Below are positions 31,763 through 40,044 of a stretch of DNA of 47,757 nucleotides, piece after piece. The translations under genes were made by a program, and so were the position numbers. The notes under the pieces are model-generated. The model worked only from the letters and a program-made list of their open reading frames with translations. It was not told where the DNA came from and did not search any database. Within the stretch, counting starts at the first letter, position 1. Each line of letters starts with the position of its first letter. This DNA comes from JANQQZ01 sp039187315 (GTDB lineage: Bacteria; Planctomycetota; Phycisphaerae; Phycisphaerales; UBA1924): the NCBI GenBank assembly GCA_039187315.1, contig JBCCZQ010000012.1, positions 1 through 47,757 on the forward strand. The letters run 5' to 3'.

Positions 31763-32449
31763 GTGGAAGTCGCCGCATTCTCGACCGAGCTTCAGCCGAT
31801 CCAGCGGGCTGCCGGTGCACCGGGCCAGCTGCGCATTGTCGAGCCTCGGGCGAGCGGCACGCAGACGCGGCGTCCGGTCGAGCGTGCCGATGACTCGGCG
31901 ACGATCTCGCGCGAGGCGCGGGACGCGGCCGGCGTTTGGGCGGGGGACGCCCGCCAGCCTCGCGGGGTCGATGGCGAACCCCTGACCGACGAGCAGGCCC
32001 GCGAGGTCGAAGAGCTCCAGGCCCGCGATGCAGAGGTCCGTGCGCACGAGCAGGCGCACGTCGCCGCAGCGGGCACGCTGTTCCGCGGCGGTCCGACGTA
32101 CACCTACCAGACCGGGCCAGATGGCAAGCGATACGCGGTCGGGGGCATGGTCCAGATCGATACATCCGAGGGGGCCACGCCCGAGGAGACGATCCAGAAG
32201 GCGGCCCAGATCCGTCGTGCCGCGCTCGCACCGGCCGAGCCATCGAGCACGGATCAGGCCGTGGCGGCGAACGCATCGCGGATGGAGGCCGAAGCCCGCG
32301 CCGAACTCGCTCGCGAAGACGAACAGGCGCGCACAGCCGCAGCGAGCAGCCCGGAGATCTCCGTCGGTGCCCGCTACGGCATCGACCGATACATGGCCGT
32401 CGAGAACACCGCCGATGCGGATCGCCCGCGGGTCGACTTCACGGCGTAA
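31763..32449 (+). CDS. SprA-related protein, putative metallopeptidase-like
   Basis: A 228-residue protein from GTG 31763. The core (about residues 85-140) matches the SprA-related family: LQARDAEVRAHEQAHVAAAG, then GPTYTYQTGPDGKRYAVGG and VQID. The HEQAH segment is an HExxH-type zinc motif. The rest is low-complexity and Ala/Glu-rich, with a helical C-terminal half. No signal peptide is seen. Function is unknown in the family beyond the suspected peptidase activity. It lies 45 bp after metH and converges on the FecCD permease gene with 6 bp between the stops. Confidence 0.8.
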   Translation: MEVAAFSTELQPIQRAAGAPGQLRIVEPRASGTQTRRPVERADDSATISREARDAAGVWAGDARQPRGVDGEPLTDEQAREVEELQARDAEVRAHEQAHVAAAGTLFRGGPTYTYQTGPDGKRYAVGGMVQIDTSEGATPEETIQKAAQIRRAALAPAEPSSTDQAVAANASRMEAEARAELAREDEQARTAAASSPEISVGARYGIDRYMAVENTADADRPRVDFTA

Positions 32450-32455
32450 CTCGAA

Positions 32456-33424
32456 CTACCGCCGCAGCATCGAACGCAGCATCAGCAGGAAGATCGGGCC
32501 GCCAACGAGCGAGGTGACGACGCCCAACGGGAGCCTGCCGCTCGGCAGCTCGACGGTCCGCACCAGGGCATCACCCGCCACGACGACAGCGGCGCCCAAG
32601 ATCGGGGCCGCGACCGAGAGCGGCCGGTGCGCCGGACCGAGCAGCATCCGAGCGGCGTGGGGCACAACCAGCCCTACAAAACCGATGGGGCCCGCGATGA
32701 CGACCGTGACGGCGGTCAGCGTGCCCGCGGTTGTGAAGAGCCAGATACGCAGCGGTCGCACGCGCACACCAACGGATGCAGCTTCATCATCGCTCATGCT
32801 CGCGGCGTCCATCGCAGGGCCAAGCCGCACACCAACCGCCGTGCCCGCGGTCGCGCAGGCGATGCCCAGCCATGCCAGCCACCAGGGTGTGTCATCGCTC
32901 AGCCGGCCGAGGACGAGCCGGGACGCCTGGAACCCGCCGTCGGGCAGCAGCTGCCGGACGACCGAGCTTGCCGAGCCAAGCAGGATGCCGACGATCACAC
33001 CGACAAGAATCAGCGTGAGCGGATCAAGGAAGCCGCGGCGCTGGCTGAAGGCGTAGACAATCGCCAGCGCCCCGCACGAGCCCGCAACGGCGGGAAGAGG
33101 GTTGACGGCGATCGGGGCGATCGCACCCGTCGCGATGTAGCCGATATACGCGGTGAGCATGACCGCGAGCCCGGCGCCGGCGGACAGCCCGAGCAGATCG
33201 GGCGAGGCGAGCGGGTTGCGAAGCAGGGCCTGGAGCATCACGCCCGCCTGCGCGAGCCCGGCCCCCACCCCGACGCCCAGCACGACGCGCAGCCAGCGGA
33301 GTTCCGCGATCGCGGCATCGGACGCGAAGCCGAAGCGTTCGCCGCCGACCAGGAGCCGGAGCATGGCCGCGGCGGCGAGGCCGACGAGCAGGAGTGTGAT
33401 GACCAGGGGAGTTCGAGTCCGCAC
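32456..33424 (-). CDS. FecCD-family iron/B12 ABC transporter permease
   Basis: A 322-residue membrane protein with about nine to ten helices. Family landmarks: LRWLRVVLGVGVGAGLAQAGVMLQ, NPLASPDLLGLSAGAGL, and AGPIGFVGLVVPHAARML, the cytoplasmic loop that contacts the ATPase. Such permeases import ferric siderophores, haem or cobalamin. No ATPase or binding-protein gene is adjacent, so its partners must be encoded elsewhere. Given metH and the B12-domain protein in the window, cobalamin is a possible cargo, but nothing in the sequence settles it. It is divergent from atpC. Confidence 0.9.
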   Translation of the reverse strand: MRTRTPLVITLLLVGLAAAAMLRLLVGGERFGFASDAAIAELRWLRVVLGVGVGAGLAQAGVMLQALLRNPLASPDLLGLSAGAGLAVMLTAYIGYIATGAIAPIAVNPLPAVAGSCGALAIVYAFSQRRGFLDPLTLILVGVIVGILLGSASSVVRQLLPDGGFQASRLVLGRLSDDTPWWLAWLGIACATAGTAVGVRLGPAMDAASMSDDEAASVGVRVRPLRIWLFTTAGTLTAVTVVIAGPIGFVGLVVPHAARMLLGPAHRPLSVAAPILGAAVVVAGDALVRTVELPSGRLPLGVVTSLVGGPIFLLMLRSMLRR

Positions 33425-33498
33425 CGCGCAAGCCTATCCGGGCTACCATCGTGCCCGTTTTCTGGCAGGTTTCAGCCCGCTCCGTGGAGGCCCGATCG

Positions 33499-33945
33499 AT
33501 GCCCGGCACCATCCGCTGCAAGCTCATCACACCCGACGCAGCGCTGATCGACGACGAGGTGGTGTACGCCTCGGTCCCGCTCTGGGACGGGCTGGCGGGC
33601 TTCCAGTCCGGAGGGGCGCCGATGGTCGCCAAGCTCGGCACGGGCGAGCTCCGGCTCGATTTCCCCGAGGCGCAGGGCGCCAAGGGGGGCAGCCGGAGCT
33701 ATTTCCTGCACGAGGGCTTCCTCAAGCTGGCCGACAACGAACTGACGCTGCTCGCCACGAACGCGACGGCGGTCGAGTCGCTGATCGAGTCCGAATGCGA
33801 GGCAGCGTTCAAGGAAGCCGAGGCCCGCGTCGTGCCCGATGCAAGCGAAGACCGGGCGGCGGAGATGGACCGGATCACGGCCGACCGGACGCAGGCCCGC
33901 GCGAAGCTCGCGCTCGCACGCAAATACCGCGGCAAGGGGATCTAA
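33499..33945 (+). CDS. atpC: ATP synthase epsilon subunit, isolated copy
   Basis: A 148-residue protein with GGAGG 8 bases before the ATG. The N-terminal beta-sandwich is typical of F1 epsilon (IRCKLITPDAALIDDEVVYASVPLWDGLAGF, SYFLHEGFLKLADNELTLLATNA) and the C-terminal half is a helical segment with ARAKLALARKY. Epsilon links the gamma rotor to the stalk and damps ATPase activity. No other atp gene is in the window, so this is detached from the main operon. It converges on smpB across a repeat-rich spacer. Confidence 0.88.
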   Translation: MPGTIRCKLITPDAALIDDEVVYASVPLWDGLAGFQSGGAPMVAKLGTGELRLDFPEAQGAKGGSRSYFLHEGFLKLADNELTLLATNATAVESLIESECEAAFKEAEARVVPDASEDRAAEMDRITADRTQARAKLALARKYRGKGI

Positions 33946-33951
33946 GTCCCG

Positions 33952-34095
33952 GGCCGTAGGGCAGCGGGCAACAAGCAGTAGGTCATGGGCGAATAGGAAG
34001 CATGCGAGAGGGAGCGTGCTCAAGATAGATGGGTTTCAACCCATTGCCAATTACCACCCATTACCCATTGCCTGCTACCCACTGCCTATTGCTTT
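33952..34095. repeat. Repeat-rich spacer with GGGCAATGGG-like units and a palindrome
   Basis: Between atpC and smpB is an unusual non-coding stretch. Its right half (34040-34092) reads CCCATTGCC, CCCATTACCC, CCCATTGCC, CCCACTGCC in near-tandem; its left half (33952-34000) carries related G-rich units (GGGCAGCGGGCAACAAGC, AGGTCATGGGC) on the opposite strand. A perfect palindrome ATGGGTT-TC-AACCCAT sits at 34029-34044. The layout is an imperfect inverted repeat. It may be an interspersed element or serve as a two-way terminator; no known repeat family is confirmed. Confidence 0.6.
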
Positions 34096-34101
34096 CCCCA
34101 G

Positions 34102-34599
34102 CTATCGCCCCCAGCCGACCTTGGTTGACATCGCCCGGCGGATCTCGAGGTCCTGCTCGCGTTCCTTGATCGCTTGCCGCTTGTCGCTGGCGCCCTTGCC
34201 GCGCGCGATGCCGATGAGCAGCTTGGCGTAGCCGTTCTTGAAGTAGAGCTTGAGCGGGACGATGGTGGTGCCCTTCTGGTCTGCGGCCTTGAGCATGCGG
34301 CGGATCTCGGCCTTCTTGGCGAGCAGCACACGCGTGCGGAGCGGATCGTGGTTCATCGCCGATGCGGGCGCGTAGTGACCGATCGTGACGTTGTGGATCT
34401 TGAGCTGCAGGGGCGACTCGTACGCGCGGACGAAGCCCTCGGCGATGCTGGCGTTGCCCTCGCGGACGCTCTTGACCTCCGAACCGTGGAGCTTGAGGCC
34501 GACCTCGAACGTCTGATCGATGGTGTAGCTGTGGCGTGCCTTGCGGTTCTCGATCGTGGGCTGATCGGTGGGCTGTTTCTTTGACTTGCCGCGGGCCAT
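34102..34599 (-). CDS. smpB: SsrA-binding protein SmpB
   Basis: A 165-residue protein required for tmRNA trans-translation rescue of stalled ribosomes. Signature blocks: ENRKARHSYTIDQTFEVGLKLHGSEVKSVREG, SIAEGFVRAYES, DPLRTRVLLAKKAEIRRML, YFKNGYAKLLIGIARGKG and DKRQAIKERE. The basic N-terminus (MARGKSKKQ) and a helical C-terminal tail that enters the decoding centre are typical. The ATG at 34599 gives a normal length, though the frame runs on upstream. The tmRNA gene is not seen in this window. Confidence 0.96.
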   Translation of the reverse strand: MARGKSKKQPTDQPTIENRKARHSYTIDQTFEVGLKLHGSEVKSVREGNASIAEGFVRAYESPLQLKIHNVTIGHYAPASAMNHDPLRTRVLLAKKAEIRRMLKAADQKGTTIVPLKLYFKNGYAKLLIGIARGKGASDKRQAIKEREQDLEIRRAMSTKVGWGR

Positions 34600-34668
34600 A
34601 GCGGGAACGATACGCGTCCCGGCCGCAGCCTGAGCCACACAGCTCGGCATCGGCGGTACACTCGGACG

Positions 34669-35406
34669 ATGGGCAGCGGCGGCCTTATTCTGATCATGAT
34701 CGTCGGCCCGATCCTGCTGATCCTGGTGGGCATCGTGGCCTACTACAGCTGGAAGAAGGAACAGGCCCGCAAGGCCGCCCTCTCCGCGTTGGCCGTTGAA
34801 CTCGGCCTCAGCTGGGACCCGTCGCGGGACACCGGCCACGACGACCGTTACTCGAACTTCGAGGTCTTCCGCCGAGGGCACACCCGGTCCGCGTACAACA
34901 CCATGACCGGCACGCACGCGGTGGGCGGCACGCCCTTCCCGCTCATCATGGGTGACTTTACCTACAAGGTCACGAGCCACAACGGCAAATCCAGCACCAC
35001 GACGACCTACCGCTTCAGCTACCTCATCCTGCACCTTCCCTACCCGGGGGTGCCCGACCTGCTCATCAGGCCCGAGCACCTGTTCGACAAGCTTGGCTCG
35101 ATGCTGGGGTTCGACGATATCGATTTCGAGTCTGCCGAGTTCAGCCGCACGTTTATGGTCAAGAGCCCGGACAGGCGGTTCGCCTACGACGTCGTCACGC
35201 CGGCGATGATGGAGTTCCTGCTCAGCTTGCCCTCACCGCCGACGATCGACATGGAGCGCAGCATGCTCTGCTTGACGGACGGCAGGCGTCGGTGGACGCC
35301 CGAGCAGTTCCGCGGCACGCTGGAGTTCGCGGACAGATTCTTGTCGCTCTGGCCCGAGCACGTTGTGCACGATCTGACGACCCGAGCCACGGGGAGGGTG
35401 GGCTGA
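34669..35406 (+). CDS. Single-span membrane protein upstream of lemA
   Basis: A 245-residue protein with one N-terminal helix (about residues 5-27) and a large soluble domain of some 215 residues with no recognised motif. Its position, directly ahead of lemA with stop and start overlapping by 1 bp (TGATG), recalls the DUF3137-type partners of LemA in many bacteria, and the size and topology fit. The family assignment is an inference from context. Probably works with LemA at the membrane. Confidence 0.75.
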   Translation: MGSGGLILIMIVGPILLILVGIVAYYSWKKEQARKAALSALAVELGLSWDPSRDTGHDDRYSNFEVFRRGHTRSAYNTMTGTHAVGGTPFPLIMGDFTYKVTSHNGKSSTTTTYRFSYLILHLPYPGVPDLLIRPEHLFDKLGSMLGFDDIDFESAEFSRTFMVKSPDRRFAYDVVTPAMMEFLLSLPSPPTIDMERSMLCLTDGRRRWTPEQFRGTLEFADRFLSLWPEHVVHDLTTRATGRVG

Positions 35407-35975
35407 TGGAGCCGATCGTGATCGTGGTGCTTGTCGTGGGTGCGGCAGTGCTCGTGCCGCTGATCTGGGCGATCGCGACGTACAACCGGTTCGTCTCGCT
35501 TCGCCAGCACATGCGCGAGAGCTGGGCTGATATCGACGTCGAGCTCAAGCGCCGCTACGACCTCGTCCCGAACCTCGTCGAGACGGTCAAGGGGTACGCA
35601 GCCCACGAGCGGGAGACGCTCGAGCGCGTTGTCGAGCTGCGGAACAAGGCCCACGCGAGCCACGGCACGCAGGCCGAGCAGGCGGTCGACGAGTCGGCCA
35701 TGCTGATCGGGCTCAAGAAGCTGTTTGCGGTCGTCGAGGCGTACCCGGAGCTGCGCGCGGATGCCCAGTTCCTGGCGCTCCAGAAGCAGTTATCGCTGAC
35801 CGAGGACCGCATCGCCGCGAGCCGCCGGTTCTACAACGCCAATGTCCGCGACCTCAACCAGCTGCGGGGGCAGTTCCCGACGAGCCTGATCGGGAGCACG
35901 TTCGGCTTCGAAGAAGGCAGCTACTTTGAGCTGTCCAGCGAGGCCGAACGCGTCGTGCCCAAGGTGGACATCTAG
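35406..35975 (+). CDS. lemA: LemA family protein
   Basis: A 189-residue protein with an N-terminal membrane helix (about residues 3-24) and the LemA core: YNRFVSLRQHMRESWADIDVELKRRYDLVPNLVETVKGY, then PELRADAQFLALQKQLSLTEDRIAASRRFYN and the C-terminal FPTSLIGSTFGF. It forms a long helical bundle exposed to one side of the membrane. Function is poorly known. It is translationally coupled to the gene before it and ends 6 bp from the convergent hydrolase gene. Confidence 0.95.
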   Translation: MEPIVIVVLVVGAAVLVPLIWAIATYNRFVSLRQHMRESWADIDVELKRRYDLVPNLVETVKGYAAHERETLERVVELRNKAHASHGTQAEQAVDESAMLIGLKKLFAVVEAYPELRADAQFLALQKQLSLTEDRIAASRRFYNANVRDLNQLRGQFPTSLIGSTFGFEEGSYFELSSEAERVVPKVDI

Positions 35976-35981
35976 CCAAGG

Positions 35982-36710
35982 CTACTCGGCATCTTCGACC
36001 GGGTTCTCAAGCTCGCCGATCCCGCCGATGCTGACCGTGACGGTCTCTCCGGGCGTGAGGTACCGCTTCGGGTCCCGGCCGTGGCCGACGCCGCTGGGCG
36101 TCCCGGTCAGGATGGTCGTTCCGGGCAGCAGCGTGGTGCCAGCGGACAGCCGCGCGATCAGCTCCGCGACCGGGAAGATCATCTGTGCCGTACTGGCCCG
36201 CTGCATCGTCTCGCCGTCGATGCAGCACGTGACGATCAATCCCTGGACATCACCGACCTCGTCGAGCGGAACGATCCGTGGTCCGAGCGGGCAGAAGGTG
36301 TCGAACGACTTCCCGAGGCAGAACTGCCCGCCGGCACCCTGCTTCTGCCACCAGCGCGCCGAGACATCGTTTGCGCAGCAGACGCCGAGCACGCACTCGA
36401 GTGCGCGATCTGCCGGCACGTCCTTGCGACGCTCGCCGATGACGACGGCCAGCTCAGCCTCGAAATCCACCTGCGCCGGCCCACCGGTCGCCGGGTCGCG
36501 GCAGACCGTGGGGATGCGGATGGGATCGCCACGCAGGCAGGCCGACGCGGGGTTCTTCGTAAACACAAGCGGCCGCTCGGGCAGGTCGCCGCTCATTTCT
36601 TTTGCATGCTCGGCGTAGTTCCTCCCGATGCCGATGATGTGCCGGACCTCGAGCAGGCCGGCGCCACCGCGGTCGATCCCCACGCCGAAATCGGTGCGAA
36701 CCAGCAGCAT
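35982..36710 (-). CDS. Fumarylacetoacetate hydrolase family protein
   Basis: A 242-residue enzyme, start chosen by GGAGG 6 bases upstream. It shows the FAH-family core IIGIGRNYAEHAKEM, FTKNPASA, VDFEAELAVVIGERRKDV with metal-binding acidic residues, CANDVSARWWQ, GKSFDTFCPLGP and the late LLPGTTILTGTPSGVGHG. Members cleave C-C bonds of acylpyruvates or decarboxylate/tautomerise oxaloacetate. The precise substrate is not evident. It is the last gene of a unit purF, zinc-ribbon protein, mqnD, FAH, 22 bp after mqnD. Confidence 0.9.
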   Translation of the reverse strand: MLLVRTDFGVGIDRGGAGLLEVRHIIGIGRNYAEHAKEMSGDLPERPLVFTKNPASACLRGDPIRIPTVCRDPATGGPAQVDFEAELAVVIGERRKDVPADRALECVLGVCCANDVSARWWQKQGAGGQFCLGKSFDTFCPLGPRIVPLDEVGDVQGLIVTCCIDGETMQRASTAQMIFPVAELIARLSAGTTLLPGTTILTGTPSGVGHGRDPKRYLTPGETVTVSIGGIGELENPVEDAE

Positions 36711-36732
36711 TGCGTGCCTCCAAACCTGCGAA

Positions 36733-37695
36733 TCAGACGAGATCGATCGGGCCGGCATCCGGGCACAGGCCGGCTTCAGCCGCCTCGGCATAGAGCTTGG
36801 ACAACGCCCCGGCTCCCGCCTCGCCCATGTCGCGCGTCAGACCGCTGACGTACATCGAGAGATACTTCTCGACGAGGGCATCGTCGTTCCATTCGGGACG
36901 GTCGCCGCCGCGCATGCGGAGAAAGGCCTTCGATCTCTCGATGTTTGCAACCGCGTGTTCGACGCTCGCCGAGAGAAGCCCGGACACACGCTCGCAGCCA
37001 CCCTCCGCCCGATTATCAAGATCACGCTTGATCACGTTCAGCCCGAGCGGCAACGGGCCGCCGCGGTTCACCTGCCACCAGGCACCCAGATCCATCAGCC
37101 GCGTCAGACCCGCATCGGCGAACGTCAGCTGTGCTTCATGGATAAGCAGCCCAGCAGCGACCTCCTCGCGCTGCACCGCCCCGATCACATCTCCGAACGG
37201 CATCGGCACCGGCGTCATCCGCTTGTCGGCATCGATCCCACGCAGCAGGATCGACAACACGAGATATGCGGTGGTCATTGTCCCAGGCACCGCGATCGAG
37301 TGGCCAACCTCCAGCAGCTTCGAGATCGAAGCCTCCCCCACGGCGAACCGCGGGTCGTCCGCGCGGACAACGACCTTGGGCCCGTAGCCCTCGCCGAACG
37401 ACCCGCCGCAGCGGGTGATGCGGTAGCGGTCCTTGACGTGCGGGTAGGTGTGGGCGCTGATGGCGGTGATGTCCAGGTCGCCGCGCTCGATCGCCCGTCG
37501 GTTGAGCTTCTCGACGTCCTCGGCCATGGGCTGGAACACAATCCCGCCGGTGTCGATCGCGGGGTCGCCGTCAGGCCCCGGCACAGGTGCGCCGTCGGCG
37601 TCGGTCATGCCGCAGATCGGCCACCACATGACCAGGTCGTCGGAATCCGGCGAGTGGGCGAGGGTGAGGGTGAGGTGTGTGTCCGCATCAGCCAT
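36733..37695 (-). CDS. mqnD: 1,4-dihydroxy-6-naphthoate synthase
   Basis: A 320-residue enzyme of the futalosine route to menaquinone. It has the characteristic start LTLAHSPDSDDLVMWWP, DVEKLNRRAIERGDLDITAISAHTYPHVKDRY, GGSFGEGYGPKVVV, and VAAGLLIHEAQLTF with the catalytic His. It converts cyclic de-hypoxanthine futalosine into dihydroxynaphthoate. The first codons overlap the stop of the preceding zinc-ribbon gene by 8 bp. No other mqn gene lies in the window. Confidence 0.93.
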   Translation of the reverse strand: MADADTHLTLTLAHSPDSDDLVMWWPICGMTDADGAPVPGPDGDPAIDTGGIVFQPMAEDVEKLNRRAIERGDLDITAISAHTYPHVKDRYRITRCGGSFGEGYGPKVVVRADDPRFAVGEASISKLLEVGHSIAVPGTMTTAYLVLSILLRGIDADKRMTPVPMPFGDVIGAVQREEVAAGLLIHEAQLTFADAGLTRLMDLGAWWQVNRGGPLPLGLNVIKRDLDNRAEGGCERVSGLLSASVEHAVANIERSKAFLRMRGGDRPEWNDDALVEKYLSMYVSGLTRDMGEAGAGALSKLYAEAAEAGLCPDAGPIDLV

Positions 37696-38035
37696 CGCGC
37701 GATGGTAGCTTCCACGCCGCCCCGCACTCGGGGCAGACGATGCAGCCGTCGGGCTCGGGCGAGAGATCACGCAGGCCGTAGCCGCAGCTCATGCACTTCG
37801 TTGGATCCGAGTAGCTAAACGAGCCGACCGGCTGCGAGAACGGCATGAACGCGAGCAGCACATGCAAGAGCCCAAAAAGCACAAAGAAGAAGCCTCCAGA
37901 CATCTCACCGAAGATGTAATGGCCGATGAACGATCCCGGGAAAATGAGCAGCAATCCGAAGATTAAACAGATCGGACCGAAGTTCTGACGATGACGCCGC
38001 GACCAGCGAACACGTTGGCCCCGATCATCCCGCAT
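37688..38035 (-). CDS. Small membrane protein with C-terminal zinc ribbon
   Basis: A 115-residue protein: a basic N-terminus, two adjacent membrane helices (about residues 19-60) and a cytosolic zinc ribbon CMSCGYGLRDLSPEPDGCIVCPECG. Its ATG overlaps the purF stop by 1 bp (TGATG) and its stop overlaps mqnD by 8 bp, so it is firmly within a purF-mqnD operon. The ribbon resembles that of the 288-residue membrane protein at 17560, both of the planctomycete CGYxL type. Function unknown. Confidence 0.82.
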   Translation of the reverse strand: MRDDRGQRVRWSRRHRQNFGPICLIFGLLLIFPGSFIGHYIFGEMSGGFFFVLFGLLHVLLAFMPFSQPVGSFSYSDPTKCMSCGYGLRDLSPEPDGCIVCPECGAAWKLPSRDG

Positions 38036-39510
38036 CAGAACATGCTCGTCTGTTCCTTGAACAGCACCTGCTCCGTGGTCGGGTGGTCGATATCCAGGCG
38101 GTAGTCGCCGCTGAAGCACGCGGTGCAGTAATCCTGTGCCGGGCGGTCGGCGACGCTGAGCAGGCCATCGAGCGTTAGGAAGTGCAGGCTGTCGACGCCC
38201 AGGAAATGCCGGATCTCGTCGACGGTCCGGTTGCCGGCGATGAGCTGGTCTTTGGTCGCAAAATCGACGCCGAAGTAGCACGGGTGCTTGATCGGCGGCG
38301 AGCTGATGCGCAGGTGGATCTCGTTTGCGCCGGCGTCGCGGAGCTGCTGCATCTTCACGCGTGTGGTCGTGCCACGGACGATCGAATCGTCAACGACGAT
38401 CAGCCGCTTGCCATCGACGATCTCGCGGACGACGTTGAGCTTGAGCCTCACCGCGGCCTCGCGCTCGCTCTGCGTCGGCTTAATAAAGGTCCGGCCGACG
38501 TACCGGTTCGGCACGATGGCCTCGCGGTACGGGATCCCGCTGGCGCGGGCGTAGCCGTTGGCGGCGCTGCGTCCCGAGTCGGGCATGGGCAGGACCCAGT
38601 CGGCCTCGACTGGCGCTTCGCTTGCGAGCACCTCGCCCATCCGTTCGCGGGCGGTCTGAACGTTCTGGCCGAACACATTGCTCGCCGGGCTTGCAAAGTA
38701 GACGTGCTCGAAGACGCACTGCGCCAGCCGCTCGGCGGGCGGGGCGTACGTCCGCGAAGTGACGCCCTCGGCGCTGAGCGTCACGATCTCGCCGGGCTCG
38801 ACTTCGCGGACGAACCGTGCGCCCATGACGTCGAGCGCAACGGTCTCGCTCGCGACGACGGGGTAGACACTCCCGTCTTCTTCGATCTCGCCGAGCACCA
38901 GCGGCCGCCAGCCCCATGGGTCGCGGCATGCCTCGATGCGATCGGGGAACAGCAGCACAAGGCTGAACGCACCCATGAGCCGTCGCAGCGTTGCGGCCAG
39001 CGGGTCGGCGCTCTCCCGCTGCTCTGGGCTGGCGAGCAGGTGGATGATGACCTCGGTGTCGCTGGTAGTATGGAAGAGGTGGCCGCGTTCGGCGAACAGA
39101 TGCCGCAACGCCTCGGCGTTGATGAGGTTGCCGTTGTGCGCGAGCCCGATCTCACCATCCAGCGTGCGCTCGATCAGCGGCTGGGTGTTGCAGTGCAGCG
39201 AGCCGCCAGCGGTCGAGTAGCGGTTGTGACCGATGACGCCGACTGGACGACGGGCGTCGAGCTGGTCGAGCGAACGGCGATCGAACACATCTGCGACGAG
39301 GCCCATACCCAGGTGCCCGTGCAGCCCGCTGCCGTCGCTGACGGCGATGCCGGCGGACTCCTGTCCGCGGTGCTGCTGTGCGTAGAGACCTAGGTAAGTT
39401 TGATGAACGCCGCGGGGATGACCCCAGACTCCTACGACGCCGCACTTCTCCTTGGGGTGATCAGCCTGGCAGCCGCCACGCAGCACGGGGAGTGAGAGCG
39501 GTTCGTGCAT
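38035..39510 (-). CDS. purF: Amidophosphoribosyltransferase
   Basis: A 491-residue enzyme that starts purine synthesis by making phosphoribosylamine from PRPP and glutamine. A 22-residue propeptide precedes the nucleophile C23 (EKCGVVGVWGH). The glutaminase domain has HNRYSTAGG and GLAHNGNLINA; the PRTase domain has LIVVDDSIVRGTT. Cysteines in LAQCVFEH, HPCYFG and YCTACF fit the four ligands of the [4Fe-4S] cluster of the Bacillus-type enzyme. The unit continues with the zinc-ribbon protein, mqnD and a FAH hydrolase. Confidence 0.97.
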   Translation of the reverse strand: MHEPLSLPVLRGGCQADHPKEKCGVVGVWGHPRGVHQTYLGLYAQQHRGQESAGIAVSDGSGLHGHLGMGLVADVFDRRSLDQLDARRPVGVIGHNRYSTAGGSLHCNTQPLIERTLDGEIGLAHNGNLINAEALRHLFAERGHLFHTTSDTEVIIHLLASPEQRESADPLAATLRRLMGAFSLVLLFPDRIEACRDPWGWRPLVLGEIEEDGSVYPVVASETVALDVMGARFVREVEPGEIVTLSAEGVTSRTYAPPAERLAQCVFEHVYFASPASNVFGQNVQTARERMGEVLASEAPVEADWVLPMPDSGRSAANGYARASGIPYREAIVPNRYVGRTFIKPTQSEREAAVRLKLNVVREIVDGKRLIVVDDSIVRGTTTRVKMQQLRDAGANEIHLRISSPPIKHPCYFGVDFATKDQLIAGNRTVDEIRHFLGVDSLHFLTLDGLLSVADRPAQDYCTACFSGDYRLDIDHPTTEQVLFKEQTSMF

Positions 39511-39567
39511 GGGCGGTAGCTCTCCGCGCCGACGGACGGGTGAAGCGTCGGCACGCGAGTCTAGGTG

Positions 39568-40044
39568 TCACCGCGCCCGATCGCCGCCGTTGAGCGGGCT
39601 CGTGCGGGGCGTCGGGTTTTCCTGCCGCGCGATCGCTTCACCGAAGATCTGTCCGAACTGCTGGATCGCGTTGCCCGGCTTCCGGGAATCGCGGAAGAAC
39701 GTCACCTGGGTCTGCGTCACCTCATGATGCTGGCTGAAAAGGGTTGCGAATGCGATCTGTCGGCCGGCCTCCATGTACTCGCTATCGATCTCAGAAGACC
39801 CCTGGTCGGCCTGAGCAGGCACGGCCGGGTTCACTCCGGCTACCGAACCCTCATCGTCGTGCGTGTGCATCACCAGTCGGATCCGGTCGTCTGCATACGA
39901 CCGGCCCGATTCGATCGCCTGACCGGTCAGCACCCCGCTCGCGAAGACAACCGCCGCGGTCATCATCAGCGCCAGGAACCACACCGATGAGCGAACGCGT
40001 TGAGGCGGGCGTTGGCCGGGATATCCATGCAAGAAACCTGACAT
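39568..40044 (-). CDS. Membrane-anchored protein of unknown function
   Basis: A 158-residue protein from the ATG at 40044, with GGAG 8-10 bases upstream. A basic N-terminus (HGYPGQRPPQRVRSS) precedes one membrane helix (about residues 20-44), so an N-in, C-out anchor is likely. The rest is polar, with THDDEGSV, an AFATLFSQHHEVTQTQVTFF stretch, and a Pro/Arg-rich end. No family is recognised. It ends 57 bp before the purF start on the same strand and could be the first gene of that unit. Confidence 0.72.
   Translation of the reverse strand: MSGFLHGYPGQRPPQRVRSSVWFLALMMTAAVVFASGVLTGQAIESGRSYADDRIRLVMHTHDDEGSVAGVNPAVPAQADQGSSEIDSEYMEAGRQIAFATLFSQHHEVTQTQVTFFRDSRKPGNAIQQFGQIFGEAIARQENPTPRTSPLNGGDRAR

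Noticed and set aside
34600..35079. N-terminal extension of SmpB by 160 residues
   Set aside because: SmpB homology begins at MARGKSKK, total length then fits the family, and the extension is antisense to the lemA-partner gene.
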